Positions 17,648 through 26,564 of a stretch of DNA of 64,000 bases are shown here, one piece after another. The stretch's first letter is position 1. Each line of letters begins with the position of its first letter. A program made the position numbers and the translations under genes. The notes below the pieces were generated by a model, which did not search any database, was not told the DNA's origin, and worked only from the letters and a program-made list of their open reading frames with translations. Source of the DNA: Flammeovirga agarivorans (GTDB lineage: Bacteria > Bacteroidota > Bacteroidia > Cytophagales > Flammeovirgaceae); contig NZ_JABAIL010000003.1 of the NCBI RefSeq assembly GCF_012641475.1, forward strand, positions 372,001 through 436,000, given 5' to 3'.

Positions 17648-18367
17648 TTATTCTCCTACTTGATTTACATCCAAAGGGCCAATAATTCTATGGTAATGGT
17701 TGACAATGCTGCCACCACCAGAGCAGAAGTAGTTGAGTTGAGTATTATTTTCCACTTCATCTGCCATGATATAAACGTTTTTACCATCGAAGACGAAATA
17801 AGTGACTGTTTCATTTAAAGTCGCTTTGTATTTGCCATTGGATACTTTAGTGATTTCAGCATCCAAGAAACAAGTTTGCTCTTTTTTATCTGCTCTAGAA
17901 CGAATTTCCACACCCAAATGATCATGTCCTAAGTCTGTGATGACCACACCAACCCAATCGTAGCCTTCATGTCTTCTTTCGTAGAAGTCAGTCGCATAAT
18001 AGCCTACAATCTCATCGGTAGTTAAGTTTTTGATACCGGAACTGGCTTTCTTATCGTTTTCCAGCCACATAAATTCATTGCCCTTTACCCAGAAGGCATT
18101 TTTTTGCTCATCGGCATATTTTACCCCACTCGCTACCTGAACTCTAGTCAGTTCATAAGCAACCTTTTTAGGTGTAATCACAATCACCTTTTCTTCGCTA
18201 AGCTTGTTCAGCTTAAATAATTTACCGTTTTCAGTATGGTAAGTTATACTTTCAATAATTTCCTCCTTTTTTTCTTCCTTCTCTTCCTGAGTTGAAGTAG
18301 ATGAAGAACAGGCACTAAAAATAACCAAAGTGGCAAGGAAAAGTAATGGATGGATGATGCGTTTCAT
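17648..18367 (-). CDS. Lipoprotein of unknown function
   Basis: I chose the ATG at 18367 because it gives a lipoprotein signal with Cys20 (VIFSACSSS). A longer reading to 18424 would put 19 extra residues before it. The mature part has a Glu/Lys-rich linker (EEKEEKKEE), then beta-rich sequence of about 200 residues with no motif I recognise. It is co-oriented with the AlkA-like gene 10 bases downstream. Confidence 0.65.
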   Translation of the reverse strand: MKRIIHPLLFLATLVIFSACSSSTSTQEEKEEKKEEIIESITYHTENGKLFKLNKLSEEKVIVITPKKVAYELTRVQVASGVKYADEQKNAFWVKGNEFMWLENDKKASSGIKNLTTDEIVGYYATDFYERRHEGYDWVGVVITDLGHDHLGVEIRSRADKKEQTCFLDAEITKVSNGKYKATLNETVTYFVFDGKNVYIMADEVENNTQLNYFCSGGGSIVNHYHRIIGPLDVNQVGE

Positions 18368-18644
18368 GGTCAACCTCGAAGTAAGTGTGTATTTGAAAAG
18401 TGATTTATCTGAAAATTTAACCAATTGATTTTTCTAATCAAATAACATCGTGTCTTCATTAATCACAAAAATAATGAAACAGGAGAGGTGTAGCCATTTA
18501 ATTATAAAATAACACTCCACTCTAAATATTTAATTTTGTGATGATTATCCTTTTTTAATCCCTTTGCAAAAGGAAACATTCATTTTATACATTGAACATT
18601 AATAATAAAAATAATAAATTGCATCTTGTAATACTTATTAATGA

Positions 18645-19901
18645 ATGATAAAGAAAATGCCGAAAGTGAAAGAAAATAAAAAAGTAGGCAAAGTTTCAAT
18701 TAAGAAACAGATCAGAAAAAATCAAATACTACAGTTATTACTACAAGAAGGAACAATGTCGCCCTCTGAAGTAACAACCAAAACTGAACTAACTTTGCCA
18801 ATGTCTTCTGCACTAATGAAAGAACTAGCAGAAGAAGGATATGTAACACTAAAAGAACTACAAACAGAAAAAAACGTTGGTAGACCACCCACTACCTATG
18901 TCATTAATCCTGAAGGAGGCTTTTTCTTTGGAGTTAAAGTCGGCTTAAGAAAAACGAGAATTATACTACTGGACTTACAGAATAACGAAAGATATTTCCA
19001 TTCAGAAGATACCATAGATATTAAGAACTCCGAAGAGTTTTTGGGACGATTGATCAAGACCATTAAGAAGATTATCAAGACACAAAAGATTCCTTTTGAG
19101 AGAATTATAGGTGTCGGAATTGCCGTTCCGGGCTTGGTGAATAGTAAAGACGGTAGATCGATTTCTTATTTCAATGATTTAAAAATGTCGTTGAAAGAGT
19201 ATATGGAAGAAGCCTTACAACTGAATGTAGAAATCGAAAATGATGTAAATGCCATCAGTTTAGGAGAACTGCATTTTGGTGATGCACAAGATGCCAAAGA
19301 TGTGTTGTGTATCAACCTAGATAAAGGTATCGGTATGGGTGTGATTATCAATGGGGAGTTGTTTACCGGTGCCAATGGTTTGGCAGGGGAGCTGGGCCAT
19401 ATCCGTATCGATGATCGAGGAAAAATGTGTTATTGTGGTAAGAAAGGATGTCTCGAAACGTTTGCTTCTGGTGAAGCATTGGTAGAAGAGATGCGTGATT
19501 TTATCCATGAGAACAATGCCAGTAGAACAGAAAGTATCCTAAAGGAATTAGGCAAAGAAGATATAGATCTGGATGCCTTTATAGAAGTTGTACTCTCGGG
19601 CGATCAAGTTGGTATTGAACTGACAGAAAAAGCGGGTGAGTCTATCGGTAAAGCCATTGGTATCTTGATCAACTTATTTAATCCGCAAAAAATTATCCTT
19701 GGTGGAAAACTAAGCCAATTAAAAGAATATATACTGTTTCCTGTTAAATCCTCTGTGATAAAACACTCATTACCAGAGGCCTTTGCACAAGCGAATATTA
19801 ATTATTCGAATATACGCCGAAAGGCAGGTTGTTTAGGGGCTACTACTTTAGTCTCGGATAAGGTATTCCAACCTTCCAAAGCAGCCATGCAATTTGTGTA
19901 A
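18645..19901 (+). CDS. ROK-family transcriptional regulator (NagC/XylR type)
   Basis: The protein has 418 residues: an N-terminal winged helix-turn-helix (about 25-85) and a C-terminal ROK sugar-kinase-like domain. The zinc site fits the ROK pattern: GELGH with His252, then CYCGKKGC with Cys262, Cys264 and Cys269. The Asn-Asp pair at 199-200 is at the place of the sugar-contacting, catalytic Asp of ROK kinases. With the DNA-binding domain fused, it is a repressor that senses a sugar or sugar phosphate. It precedes the SusC/SusD/DUF3472 unit on the same strand and is a likely regulator of it; the inducer is unknown. Met1 and Met5 are both possible starts. Confidence 0.9.
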   Translation: MIKKMPKVKENKKVGKVSIKKQIRKNQILQLLLQEGTMSPSEVTTKTELTLPMSSALMKELAEEGYVTLKELQTEKNVGRPPTTYVINPEGGFFFGVKVGLRKTRIILLDLQNNERYFHSEDTIDIKNSEEFLGRLIKTIKKIIKTQKIPFERIIGVGIAVPGLVNSKDGRSISYFNDLKMSLKEYMEEALQLNVEIENDVNAISLGELHFGDAQDAKDVLCINLDKGIGMGVIINGELFTGANGLAGELGHIRIDDRGKMCYCGKKGCLETFASGEALVEEMRDFIHENNASRTESILKELGKEDIDLDAFIEVVLSGDQVGIELTEKAGESIGKAIGILINLFNPQKIILGGKLSQLKEYILFPVKSSVIKHSLPEAFAQANINYSNIRRKAGCLGATTLVSDKVFQPSKAAMQFV

Positions 19902-19977
19902 ATAGTAAATTTATCAACCTGTATCAATCTTAATTTTTCGACTCACTGCTTATATAAATAAAATTTAAAATTAATTA

Positions 19978-20008
19978 GAGGTGACATCTTGGTGTTGCCT
20001 CTTTTTTT
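19978..20008 (+). terminator. Terminator of the ROK gene (in the 19902-20346 gap)
   Basis: GAGGTGACA pairs with TGTTGCCTC using two G-U pairs, followed by TTTTTTT. The rest of the 445-base gap is very AT-rich leader of the SusC gene; I see no clear promoter box or coding sequence in it. Confidence 0.75.
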
Positions 20009-20346
20009 ATACCGTCAATTTTGGAGCGATCTTAATCTCTTAATTATCAATCCTTTTTGAGTGTTTTAATTACGCTTTTTGAATAAATGGCAATATTGAG
20101 CCTATTTTTTATAACAATTTAAATAATCCATGCAGCTTACTGAGAGAATGAAAATTGAAGCCTTAATGTTGTTAATAATTGTTTATTTAAAAATTTATAT
20201 AATCAAACATATTGTATTAAATAATAAAAATTAATAATTATGTAATGTAGATAAAAACATAAGCAAACACTGACGTGAACAACTGATGAGATCTACAAAA
20301 GCAACCATAACAACCAATTGAAACATTTATCAATTAACATACACTT

Positions 20347-23277
20347 ATGAAAAGACTAATATTCACTCTTACCATTATTCTATCCTCTTTACAACTACTA
20401 CTCGCACAAGACAATGTGTTAACTGGTGTTGTAAATGATGGAGGTGCCAATTCAACATTACCGGGTGTATCTGTATTAATTAAAGGAACGACCAAGGGAG
20501 CTATCACCGATTTTGATGGTAAGTTTTCGATTCCTAAACCTAATCAGGGAGATGTTATCGTTTTTACGTATGTAGGGATGAAATCTCAGGAAATAACTTA
20601 TAATGGTCAGAAAGACATTGACATTACACTACAACCCGATGTGAAAGAACTAGATGACATCGTCATTGTAGCTTATGGCGCTCAGAAAAAGACTTCAGTA
20701 ACGGGGGCTGTAGCCAAATTAGATTCTGAAGAATTGGTAGATGTAACGACACCCAATGTATCAGGAATGCTTCAAAGTAAGGCAGCAGGGGTACAAGTAG
20801 CAAGTACTTCTGGTCAGCCGGGAGCAACTACAGAAATTCGTATTCGTGGTAAAGCTTCGATGAATGCTTCTATTGATCCATTATGGGTAGTAGATGGAGT
20901 AATTATGCATGGCGTACCGGAAATTAACCCGGCAGACATTGAAAATATCTCTATCTTAAAAGATGCCTCAGCAACTTCACTTTATGGTTCTAGGGGTGCC
21001 AACGGTGTTGTGATGGTGACAACAAAGAGAGCTAAAGACGGAACTTCTCAATTTAACTTCTCTGCCAAGTCAGGTATCACACAACTGAACCAAGGTAACT
21101 TCGAATTGATGGACGGTCAGGAAATGGTCAACTACTATAAGAAGTTTCCTAACCAAGGAGATATTCCTGCCATGATTACCGACAATTACAGTCAATTAGC
21201 GAAACAAAATTACGACTGGGTCGACAATGGTACACAAAATGGTATCGCTCAGGATTATAACTTAAGTTATACTGGAGGTACAGATAAAATTAGAACGTTT
21301 ATTTCTGGTGGATACTATAACGAATCGGGTGCTGTTCAAGGGTTTGATTATGAGCGTTATACTACGCGTATGAACTTGGATTACTCAGTAAATGACAAGC
21401 TGACTTTCAAGCCAAAAATAGCCTTAACGTATAAGGAAACGGAAGATAGACAACACGATTTGTACGAAATGTACAGAAACATGCCTTGGGATAATCCTTA
21501 CGGAGCCGATGGCAAACCTGTTAATCCAAGAGATCCTAATGTAGTTTGGTACGGTAGAGATATGAATAACTACTTGTATGATTTACAGTGGAACTATGGT
21601 GAAACAAGTAGCCTAGACATGATCGCCAACTTTGATATTGAGTACGATATTTCAAAGCATTTCAAGTTTGTATCGACGAACTCTATTACTACGATGAACG
21701 GTAATACCTATTACTACACAGACCCTCAGTCGATTGCAGGTGAGGCGATGATTGGTAATATCAACCAAAGTAAATCGAACGGAGTGAACCGTTTTACTAA
21801 CCAAATGTTACGTTACTTCAATACTTTTGGAAAGCATGATATCAATGCGTTAGTCGCTTATGAATACAACGATTATGCATTCAATAATATCAGTGCACAA
21901 GGTAATGGTATCATTCCAGGAACAAAGATTTTAGACGGAACAGCGATTCCTCAAACGGTACAAGGTACTAAGTATGACTATGCTTTACAGTCGTTCTTAT
22001 TCAATGCGAATTACTCTTACGATGAGAAATATATGGCCCAGTTCTCATTCAGAACAGATGGTGCTTCTAACGTAGGAATTAATAATAGATACGGTAGCTT
22101 CTTCTCGATTAGTGGTGGATGGAACATCAACAACGAAGACTTTATCAATTCTAACAATATTACGATGTTTAAGCTAAGAGGTAGTTATGGTTCGTTGGGT
22201 AACAGACCTGAGTCTATGTACCCTTACCAGAATTTATACTACTTAGACTATAGCTATAATGGTATCCCTGCAGCGATTCCAGGACAATATCCTAATTATG
22301 ATTTAAGCTGGGAGAAGTCTTACCAAGGCAATATCGCCATCGATTTTGGATTATGGGATAAGCTAAACTTTACGGTGGAATACTATAATATCAATACTTC
22401 AGATTTATTGTATTACGTAAAACTTCCTTCTGTGAGTGGATTCGACGGATACTGGGAGAATGTTGGTGGCGTAACCAACAAAGGTTTTGAATTCTTTATG
22501 TCTTATGATGCAGTTCAAAGAAAAGACTTCAGCTTAGGTTTCGATTTCAACATTGGTATCAACAGAAACCAAGTAACTGAAGTATACGAAGACCAAGATG
22601 TAATCAGAGGTAATAAAATCACAAAAGTAGGTTCTGATATCGATACTTGGTATTTAAGAAAGTGGGCAGGGGTAGATCCTCAGACGGGTAACCCAACTTG
22701 GGAAAGAGTCGACCCTGAAACAGGTGAGGTAACTATTACTGACGATTACGCTCAGGCGACATTACAAGAAGTAGGTACTTCTACACCGAACTTCCAAGGT
22801 GGTGTAACGCTTAGAGCAGAATACAAAGGTATTTTCTTAAACGCCAACTTTGCTTACTCACATGGAGCCATGATTTACAATATGGCTAGAGAAACTTACG
22901 ATTCTGATGGTGCATATGCTTCTTACAATCAAATGAAGTTACAAGACGGTTGGAGCCGTTGGGAAAAGCCAGGCGATGTAGCCACACACCCAAGAATGGA
23001 ATACAACAACCAAAGCCAGTCGAACAAACCTTCTTCTAGATACTTGGAGGATGGTAGCTACCTGAGATTAAGAAACCTATCGTTTGGATATCGTTTACCA
23101 AACAAACTGACGGAGAAGATGAACATTAAAAATGCTAGAATTTACTTCTCAGGAGACAATTTATGGACATTAACTGGATATTCTGGAATGGACCCAGAAG
23201 TGGGAGATGGCTCAGATATGAGTGCTTTTTATCCTGTACCTAAACGTTTTATGTTCGGTCTTAATTTTTCATTCTAA
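20347..23277 (+). CDS. SusC-family TonB-linked outer-membrane importer
   Basis: The protein has 976 residues: a signal peptide (LLLAQ, about 20), a carboxypeptidase-D-regulatory-like domain (25-105) with GVSVLIKGTTKGAITDFDG, then the SusC hallmark DDIVIVAYGAQKK, a plug domain with VWVVDGV-like sequence and ENISILKDASATSLYGSRGA, and a beta-barrel ending FGLNFSF. Together with the SusD protein encoded 19 bases downstream it forms a pedal-bin importer for oligosaccharides across the outer membrane. The glycan is not readable. Unlike the second SusC in the window it lacks a C-tract promoter, consistent with separate control, possibly by the ROK gene upstream. Confidence 0.93.
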   Translation: MKRLIFTLTIILSSLQLLLAQDNVLTGVVNDGGANSTLPGVSVLIKGTTKGAITDFDGKFSIPKPNQGDVIVFTYVGMKSQEITYNGQKDIDITLQPDVKELDDIVIVAYGAQKKTSVTGAVAKLDSEELVDVTTPNVSGMLQSKAAGVQVASTSGQPGATTEIRIRGKASMNASIDPLWVVDGVIMHGVPEINPADIENISILKDASATSLYGSRGANGVVMVTTKRAKDGTSQFNFSAKSGITQLNQGNFELMDGQEMVNYYKKFPNQGDIPAMITDNYSQLAKQNYDWVDNGTQNGIAQDYNLSYTGGTDKIRTFISGGYYNESGAVQGFDYERYTTRMNLDYSVNDKLTFKPKIALTYKETEDRQHDLYEMYRNMPWDNPYGADGKPVNPRDPNVVWYGRDMNNYLYDLQWNYGETSSLDMIANFDIEYDISKHFKFVSTNSITTMNGNTYYYTDPQSIAGEAMIGNINQSKSNGVNRFTNQMLRYFNTFGKHDINALVAYEYNDYAFNNISAQGNGIIPGTKILDGTAIPQTVQGTKYDYALQSFLFNANYSYDEKYMAQFSFRTDGASNVGINNRYGSFFSISGGWNINNEDFINSNNITMFKLRGSYGSLGNRPESMYPYQNLYYLDYSYNGIPAAIPGQYPNYDLSWEKSYQGNIAIDFGLWDKLNFTVEYYNINTSDLLYYVKLPSVSGFDGYWENVGGVTNKGFEFFMSYDAVQRKDFSLGFDFNIGINRNQVTEVYEDQDVIRGNKITKVGSDIDTWYLRKWAGVDPQTGNPTWERVDPETGEVTITDDYAQATLQEVGTSTPNFQGGVTLRAEYKGIFLNANFAYSHGAMIYNMARETYDSDGAYASYNQMKLQDGWSRWEKPGDVATHPRMEYNNQSQSNKPSSRYLEDGSYLRLRNLSFGYRLPNKLTEKMNIKNARIYFSGDNLWTLTGYSGMDPEVGDGSDMSAFYPVPKRFMFGLNFSF

Positions 23278-23296
23278 CCTAAATTCTTGATAAAAA

Positions 23297-24931
23297 ATGA
23301 ACTACACTAAATATATATTTCTAGCATTTATAGTTTCCCTTTTCTACTCTTGTGATATTCACAGAGACCCTTATAACTCGATTGATGCAGACGACCTTTT
23401 GGGTACTGAGGCTGGACTACAAACAGCAACGAATGGTAATTATGCCAATTTGAAAGGAAAGAAAGATGAGTCGGCTTGGTTTGATGACTGGCACCGAATC
23501 ACAGAGTATCCTACAGATAATGTATCCTTGAGTGGTACAACAACAGACCCATTATTTTATTTCTACAACTTTAGAAATATCCCGAATAACTCTCGTTCAT
23601 CAAGATTCTGGAGTTACTCGTACAGAACGATTGTAGGGTGTAACCAAATTATTGAGAAGGCAGAAAAAGCAGTGTCTCCTTCTATGGATCACCTGATTGG
23701 AGAGAACTATTACCTAAGAGGCATGTTGATGTTCTATTTGGTGAACGTATACGGTAGACCTTATACGCAAGGACCCGATAATTTGGGAGTACCGATTAAG
23801 TTATCTACGGATGTAACGGACTTACCACCAAGAGCAAAAGTTGGGGAAGTGTACGAACAAATCCTTGAAGACTTAAAGATGGCAGAAGAGCTGATGACAT
23901 TGAACAAAAGCAATGTGTATGCAAGCAAAGAAGCTGCTCAAGCTTTACTATCAAGAGTATACCTTTATATGGACGACTTAGATAACAGTATTGAGTATTC
24001 GAATAAAGTGATCAACTCTGGTAAATACAGTTTATTAAGTACAGAGCAATTGCGTCGTTCGATGGAGTTGCCACCGGAAGGAAACCCTGAGGAAATCTTC
24101 TCTTTAAAATTCACAAAGGACGCAGATTACGGTCATGGTTGGTATACTGTAGGTGGTATGTATGCCACAATTCAGAATGTTGGTTGGGGTGAGATGTATG
24201 CTTCAAAATCATTTGTTGACCTGATCAATCAAAATCCTGAAGATGCTAGAAAATCTCACTTCGAGGCACAATACCTAAAAGATGAGGCAGGGGCACAAAT
24301 TCCTTCGGTATTCTGGGTAAACGAGAACAACCAATATGTACAGGAAACACTGATCGATGATTCATATATCGTATTGAATGAGAAAGAATATACGATCCAT
24401 ACTGAAGAGATGGAAGGGGAAACTTTACATTACTTTATCGATGATATGTCGAACAAACAATATGTAGAAAAAGACCACTTAATGGAAGATAGAAACGGTT
24501 ACTTCAAGTACTTTATCTACAAGTGTTCAATGCAAGAAGGCGAGCCTCACTTATGGTCTCCAACGGTATCTAGACTTGGAGAGATCTACTTGAACCTTGC
24601 GGAAGCCTATGCGAAGAAAGGAGATGTGTCGAATGCTTTAGCGAATGTCAATATCATCCGTCAGAGAGCAGGTATTCCAACTGTTAGCAACATTGGTGAT
24701 AAAGAATTAATTGATGTTGTATTGGACGAAAGAAGATTAGAATTGGTTTGGGAAGGACACCGTAAGTTCGATGTATTTAGAAATAATAAAACCATGGATA
24801 GATTATATCCTGGTACTCACTTAAGTGGTACAGATGCTTACGAGGTGATTCCTCCAACACATAATAGAGTAATAGAATTTATCCCAGAAGATCAAATTCT
24901 AGTACAGCCAAATTTAGTACAGAACCCTTAA
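23297..24931 (+). CDS. SusD-family glycan-binding lipoprotein (RagB/SusD)
   Basis: The protein has 544 residues with a lipobox Cys19 (LFYSCDIHRDP). Typical SusD features are present: YYLRGMLMFYLVNVYGRP near the first TPR-like helix pair, SRVYLYMDDL, and the C-terminal block LNLAEAYAKKG ... ERRLELVWEGHRKFDVFR. It sits on the cell surface as the lid of the SusC importer encoded 19 bases upstream. A hairpin terminator follows its stop, before the DUF3472 gene. Confidence 0.92.
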   Translation: MNYTKYIFLAFIVSLFYSCDIHRDPYNSIDADDLLGTEAGLQTATNGNYANLKGKKDESAWFDDWHRITEYPTDNVSLSGTTTDPLFYFYNFRNIPNNSRSSRFWSYSYRTIVGCNQIIEKAEKAVSPSMDHLIGENYYLRGMLMFYLVNVYGRPYTQGPDNLGVPIKLSTDVTDLPPRAKVGEVYEQILEDLKMAEELMTLNKSNVYASKEAAQALLSRVYLYMDDLDNSIEYSNKVINSGKYSLLSTEQLRRSMELPPEGNPEEIFSLKFTKDADYGHGWYTVGGMYATIQNVGWGEMYASKSFVDLINQNPEDARKSHFEAQYLKDEAGAQIPSVFWVNENNQYVQETLIDDSYIVLNEKEYTIHTEEMEGETLHYFIDDMSNKQYVEKDHLMEDRNGYFKYFIYKCSMQEGEPHLWSPTVSRLGEIYLNLAEAYAKKGDVSNALANVNIIRQRAGIPTVSNIGDKELIDVVLDERRLELVWEGHRKFDVFRNNKTMDRLYPGTHLSGTDAYEVIPPTHNRVIEFIPEDQILVQPNLVQNP

Positions 24932-24949
24932 TACTATTACTAACATTGA

Positions 24950-24987
24950 AGCATTGGGAGGATACTATTTTCTCTCAGTGCTTTTTA
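24950..24987 (+). terminator. Terminator or attenuator between SusD and DUF3472 genes
   Basis: AGCATTGGGAG pairs with CTCTCAGTGCT, including two G-U pairs, followed by TTTTT. It lies in the 69-base gap inside an apparent operon, so it may set a lower level for the downstream gene. Confidence 0.7.
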
Positions 24988-25000
24988 ACTACCCCTTATC

Positions 25001-26311
25001 ATGAGAAAAATTGTATACCTTGTTTCCCTATTTTCTTTATTATTTACTGCCTGCGAGACAAAACAGGCAGGTACTCCCATTGAATTAAGTATTGCAGAGA
25101 ATGCTTGGTTGGATGTGGCAAAAGGCCGACTGACGGGTATTGATACTGCAGGAATTAATGAGTGGGATGGACAGGAAAACCTTGATGTGTATTTCTTTGC
25201 TGAAAAGAGCGGTACAATTAAGTTGAAAATGAAAGGGAGTGCCCCTCAGGGTACATCACTTGAAGTCGCTTTAGGAGATACCGAAAAGACCGGACAGTTA
25301 AAAGGTAAAAAGTCGGAAGTGCTGTTGGGGACTTACGAAATTCAAAAGGAAGGTTACCAATGCATCACTATCAAAAATACATCTAAGAAGCCTGTCAATA
25401 TTACTTCTTTAGAGGTGGTTCCATTATCAGAAAATACATTCTACAGCATCCCGAAAGACAATCCTTACTTTGGTAGAAGAGGACCATCGGTACACCTTAA
25501 CTATCAATTGCCAGCAGAGGCAAAAGACAAGGACATTCAATGGTATTACAGTGAAATAGAAGTTCCTGAAGGTCAAGATGCGTTGGGTTCTTATTTTATG
25601 GCCAATGGTTTTGGAGAGGGATACTTTGGAATACAAGTCAATAGCGAAACAGAGCGTCGAATTTTATTCTCCGTTTGGAGTCCTTACCAAACCGACAATC
25701 CTAATGAAATTCCTGAAGATCAAAGAATCCAATTGATGAGTAAAGGAAGTGGTGTACATACTGGAAAGTTTGGAGATGAAGGTTCTGGAGGCCAGAGTTA
25801 CAAAGTGTTTCCATGGAAAGCTGGAGTACCGTATAAGTTTTTACTAAAAGGTGAGCCTGTAGATGCAACTCATACACAATATACAGCCTACTTTTATGCT
25901 CCAGAAAAGGGACAATGGGATTTAATTGCCAGTTTTAAAAGACCAAAAACACATACTTACCTTAAACGTTTCCACTCGTTCTTAGAAAACTTTATTCCTG
26001 AATATGGTACAGAACAACGCATGGCATTGTACAAAAACCAATGGGTGGGCGATAAAGAAGGAAAGTGGTATCCGATAGAATCTGCTAAATTTTCTGCAGA
26101 TGCCACAGCAAGAGGTTTACACCGATTTGATTATGAAGGTGGAGTGACCAAAAACGAATTTTACCTAGAAAACTGCGGCTTCTTTAATAATGAAACAGCA
26201 GTAGGTACAGAATTTAAAAAAACGAAACCATCAACGTTGGAACTTGATGTAATGAATATAGAAAAAGTAGCAATGAAAGAGAGTAGATCTAATACGAAAC
26301 AAAGATTGTAA
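25001..26311 (+). CDS. DUF5077/DUF3472 lipoprotein
   Basis: The protein has 436 residues with a lipobox Cys18 (LFTACETKQ). Residues about 25-145 fit the small beta-sandwich DUF5077. Residues about 160-410 fit DUF3472, with the conserved VHLNYQLP, WYYSEIEVPEGQD, FGIQVNSETERRILFSVWSP and GGQSYKVFPWKAGVPYKF segments. Such proteins occur in many polysaccharide loci and are presumed carbohydrate-binding or -cleaving, but the activity is not established. It follows the SusC/SusD pair and probably helps with the same glycan at the surface or in the periplasm. Confidence 0.8.
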   Translation: MRKIVYLVSLFSLLFTACETKQAGTPIELSIAENAWLDVAKGRLTGIDTAGINEWDGQENLDVYFFAEKSGTIKLKMKGSAPQGTSLEVALGDTEKTGQLKGKKSEVLLGTYEIQKEGYQCITIKNTSKKPVNITSLEVVPLSENTFYSIPKDNPYFGRRGPSVHLNYQLPAEAKDKDIQWYYSEIEVPEGQDALGSYFMANGFGEGYFGIQVNSETERRILFSVWSPYQTDNPNEIPEDQRIQLMSKGSGVHTGKFGDEGSGGQSYKVFPWKAGVPYKFLLKGEPVDATHTQYTAYFYAPEKGQWDLIASFKRPKTHTYLKRFHSFLENFIPEYGTEQRMALYKNQWVGDKEGKWYPIESAKFSADATARGLHRFDYEGGVTKNEFYLENCGFFNNETAVGTEFKKTKPSTLELDVMNIEKVAMKESRSNTKQRL

Positions 26312-26359
26312 TTAGATTAAATATTGAATTGATGACGATTCTCACTTGATAAGAAAAGG

Positions 26360-26386
26360 CCGTAATAGACTGTTACGGTTTTTTTT
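26360..26386 (+). terminator. Terminator of the SusC/D-DUF3472 unit
   Basis: CCGTAA (26360) pairs with TTACGG (26373), followed by TTTTTTTT. Confidence 0.85.
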
Positions 26387-26493
26387 ATTTTACAGATTGA
26401 TACCCCAAAACAACGATTCCAAGCCCTTAGGTTAGATATTAGACCGATATGATTGAAATGCAAACCAATCTTAGTAGAAGAAAATCTATGTTT

Positions 26494-26539
26494 ATACTGT
26501 TCAGTCGAACCAAAAAATTTTGGGGTGATTGAACAGTAT
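26494..26539. promoter_or_regulatory. Inverted repeat in the leader of the sulfatase gene
   Basis: ATACTGTTCA (26494-26503) and TGAACAGTAT (26530-26539) are perfect 10-base inverted repeats. An inner palindrome CCAAAAAATTTTGG lies between them. It ends 25 bases before the ATG at 26565. It could be an operator for a dimeric regulator or a leader stem-loop; no T-run follows, so it is not a terminator. Confidence 0.45.
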
Positions 26540-26564
26540 CAAAACTTCTGAAATCAAGATCGGT

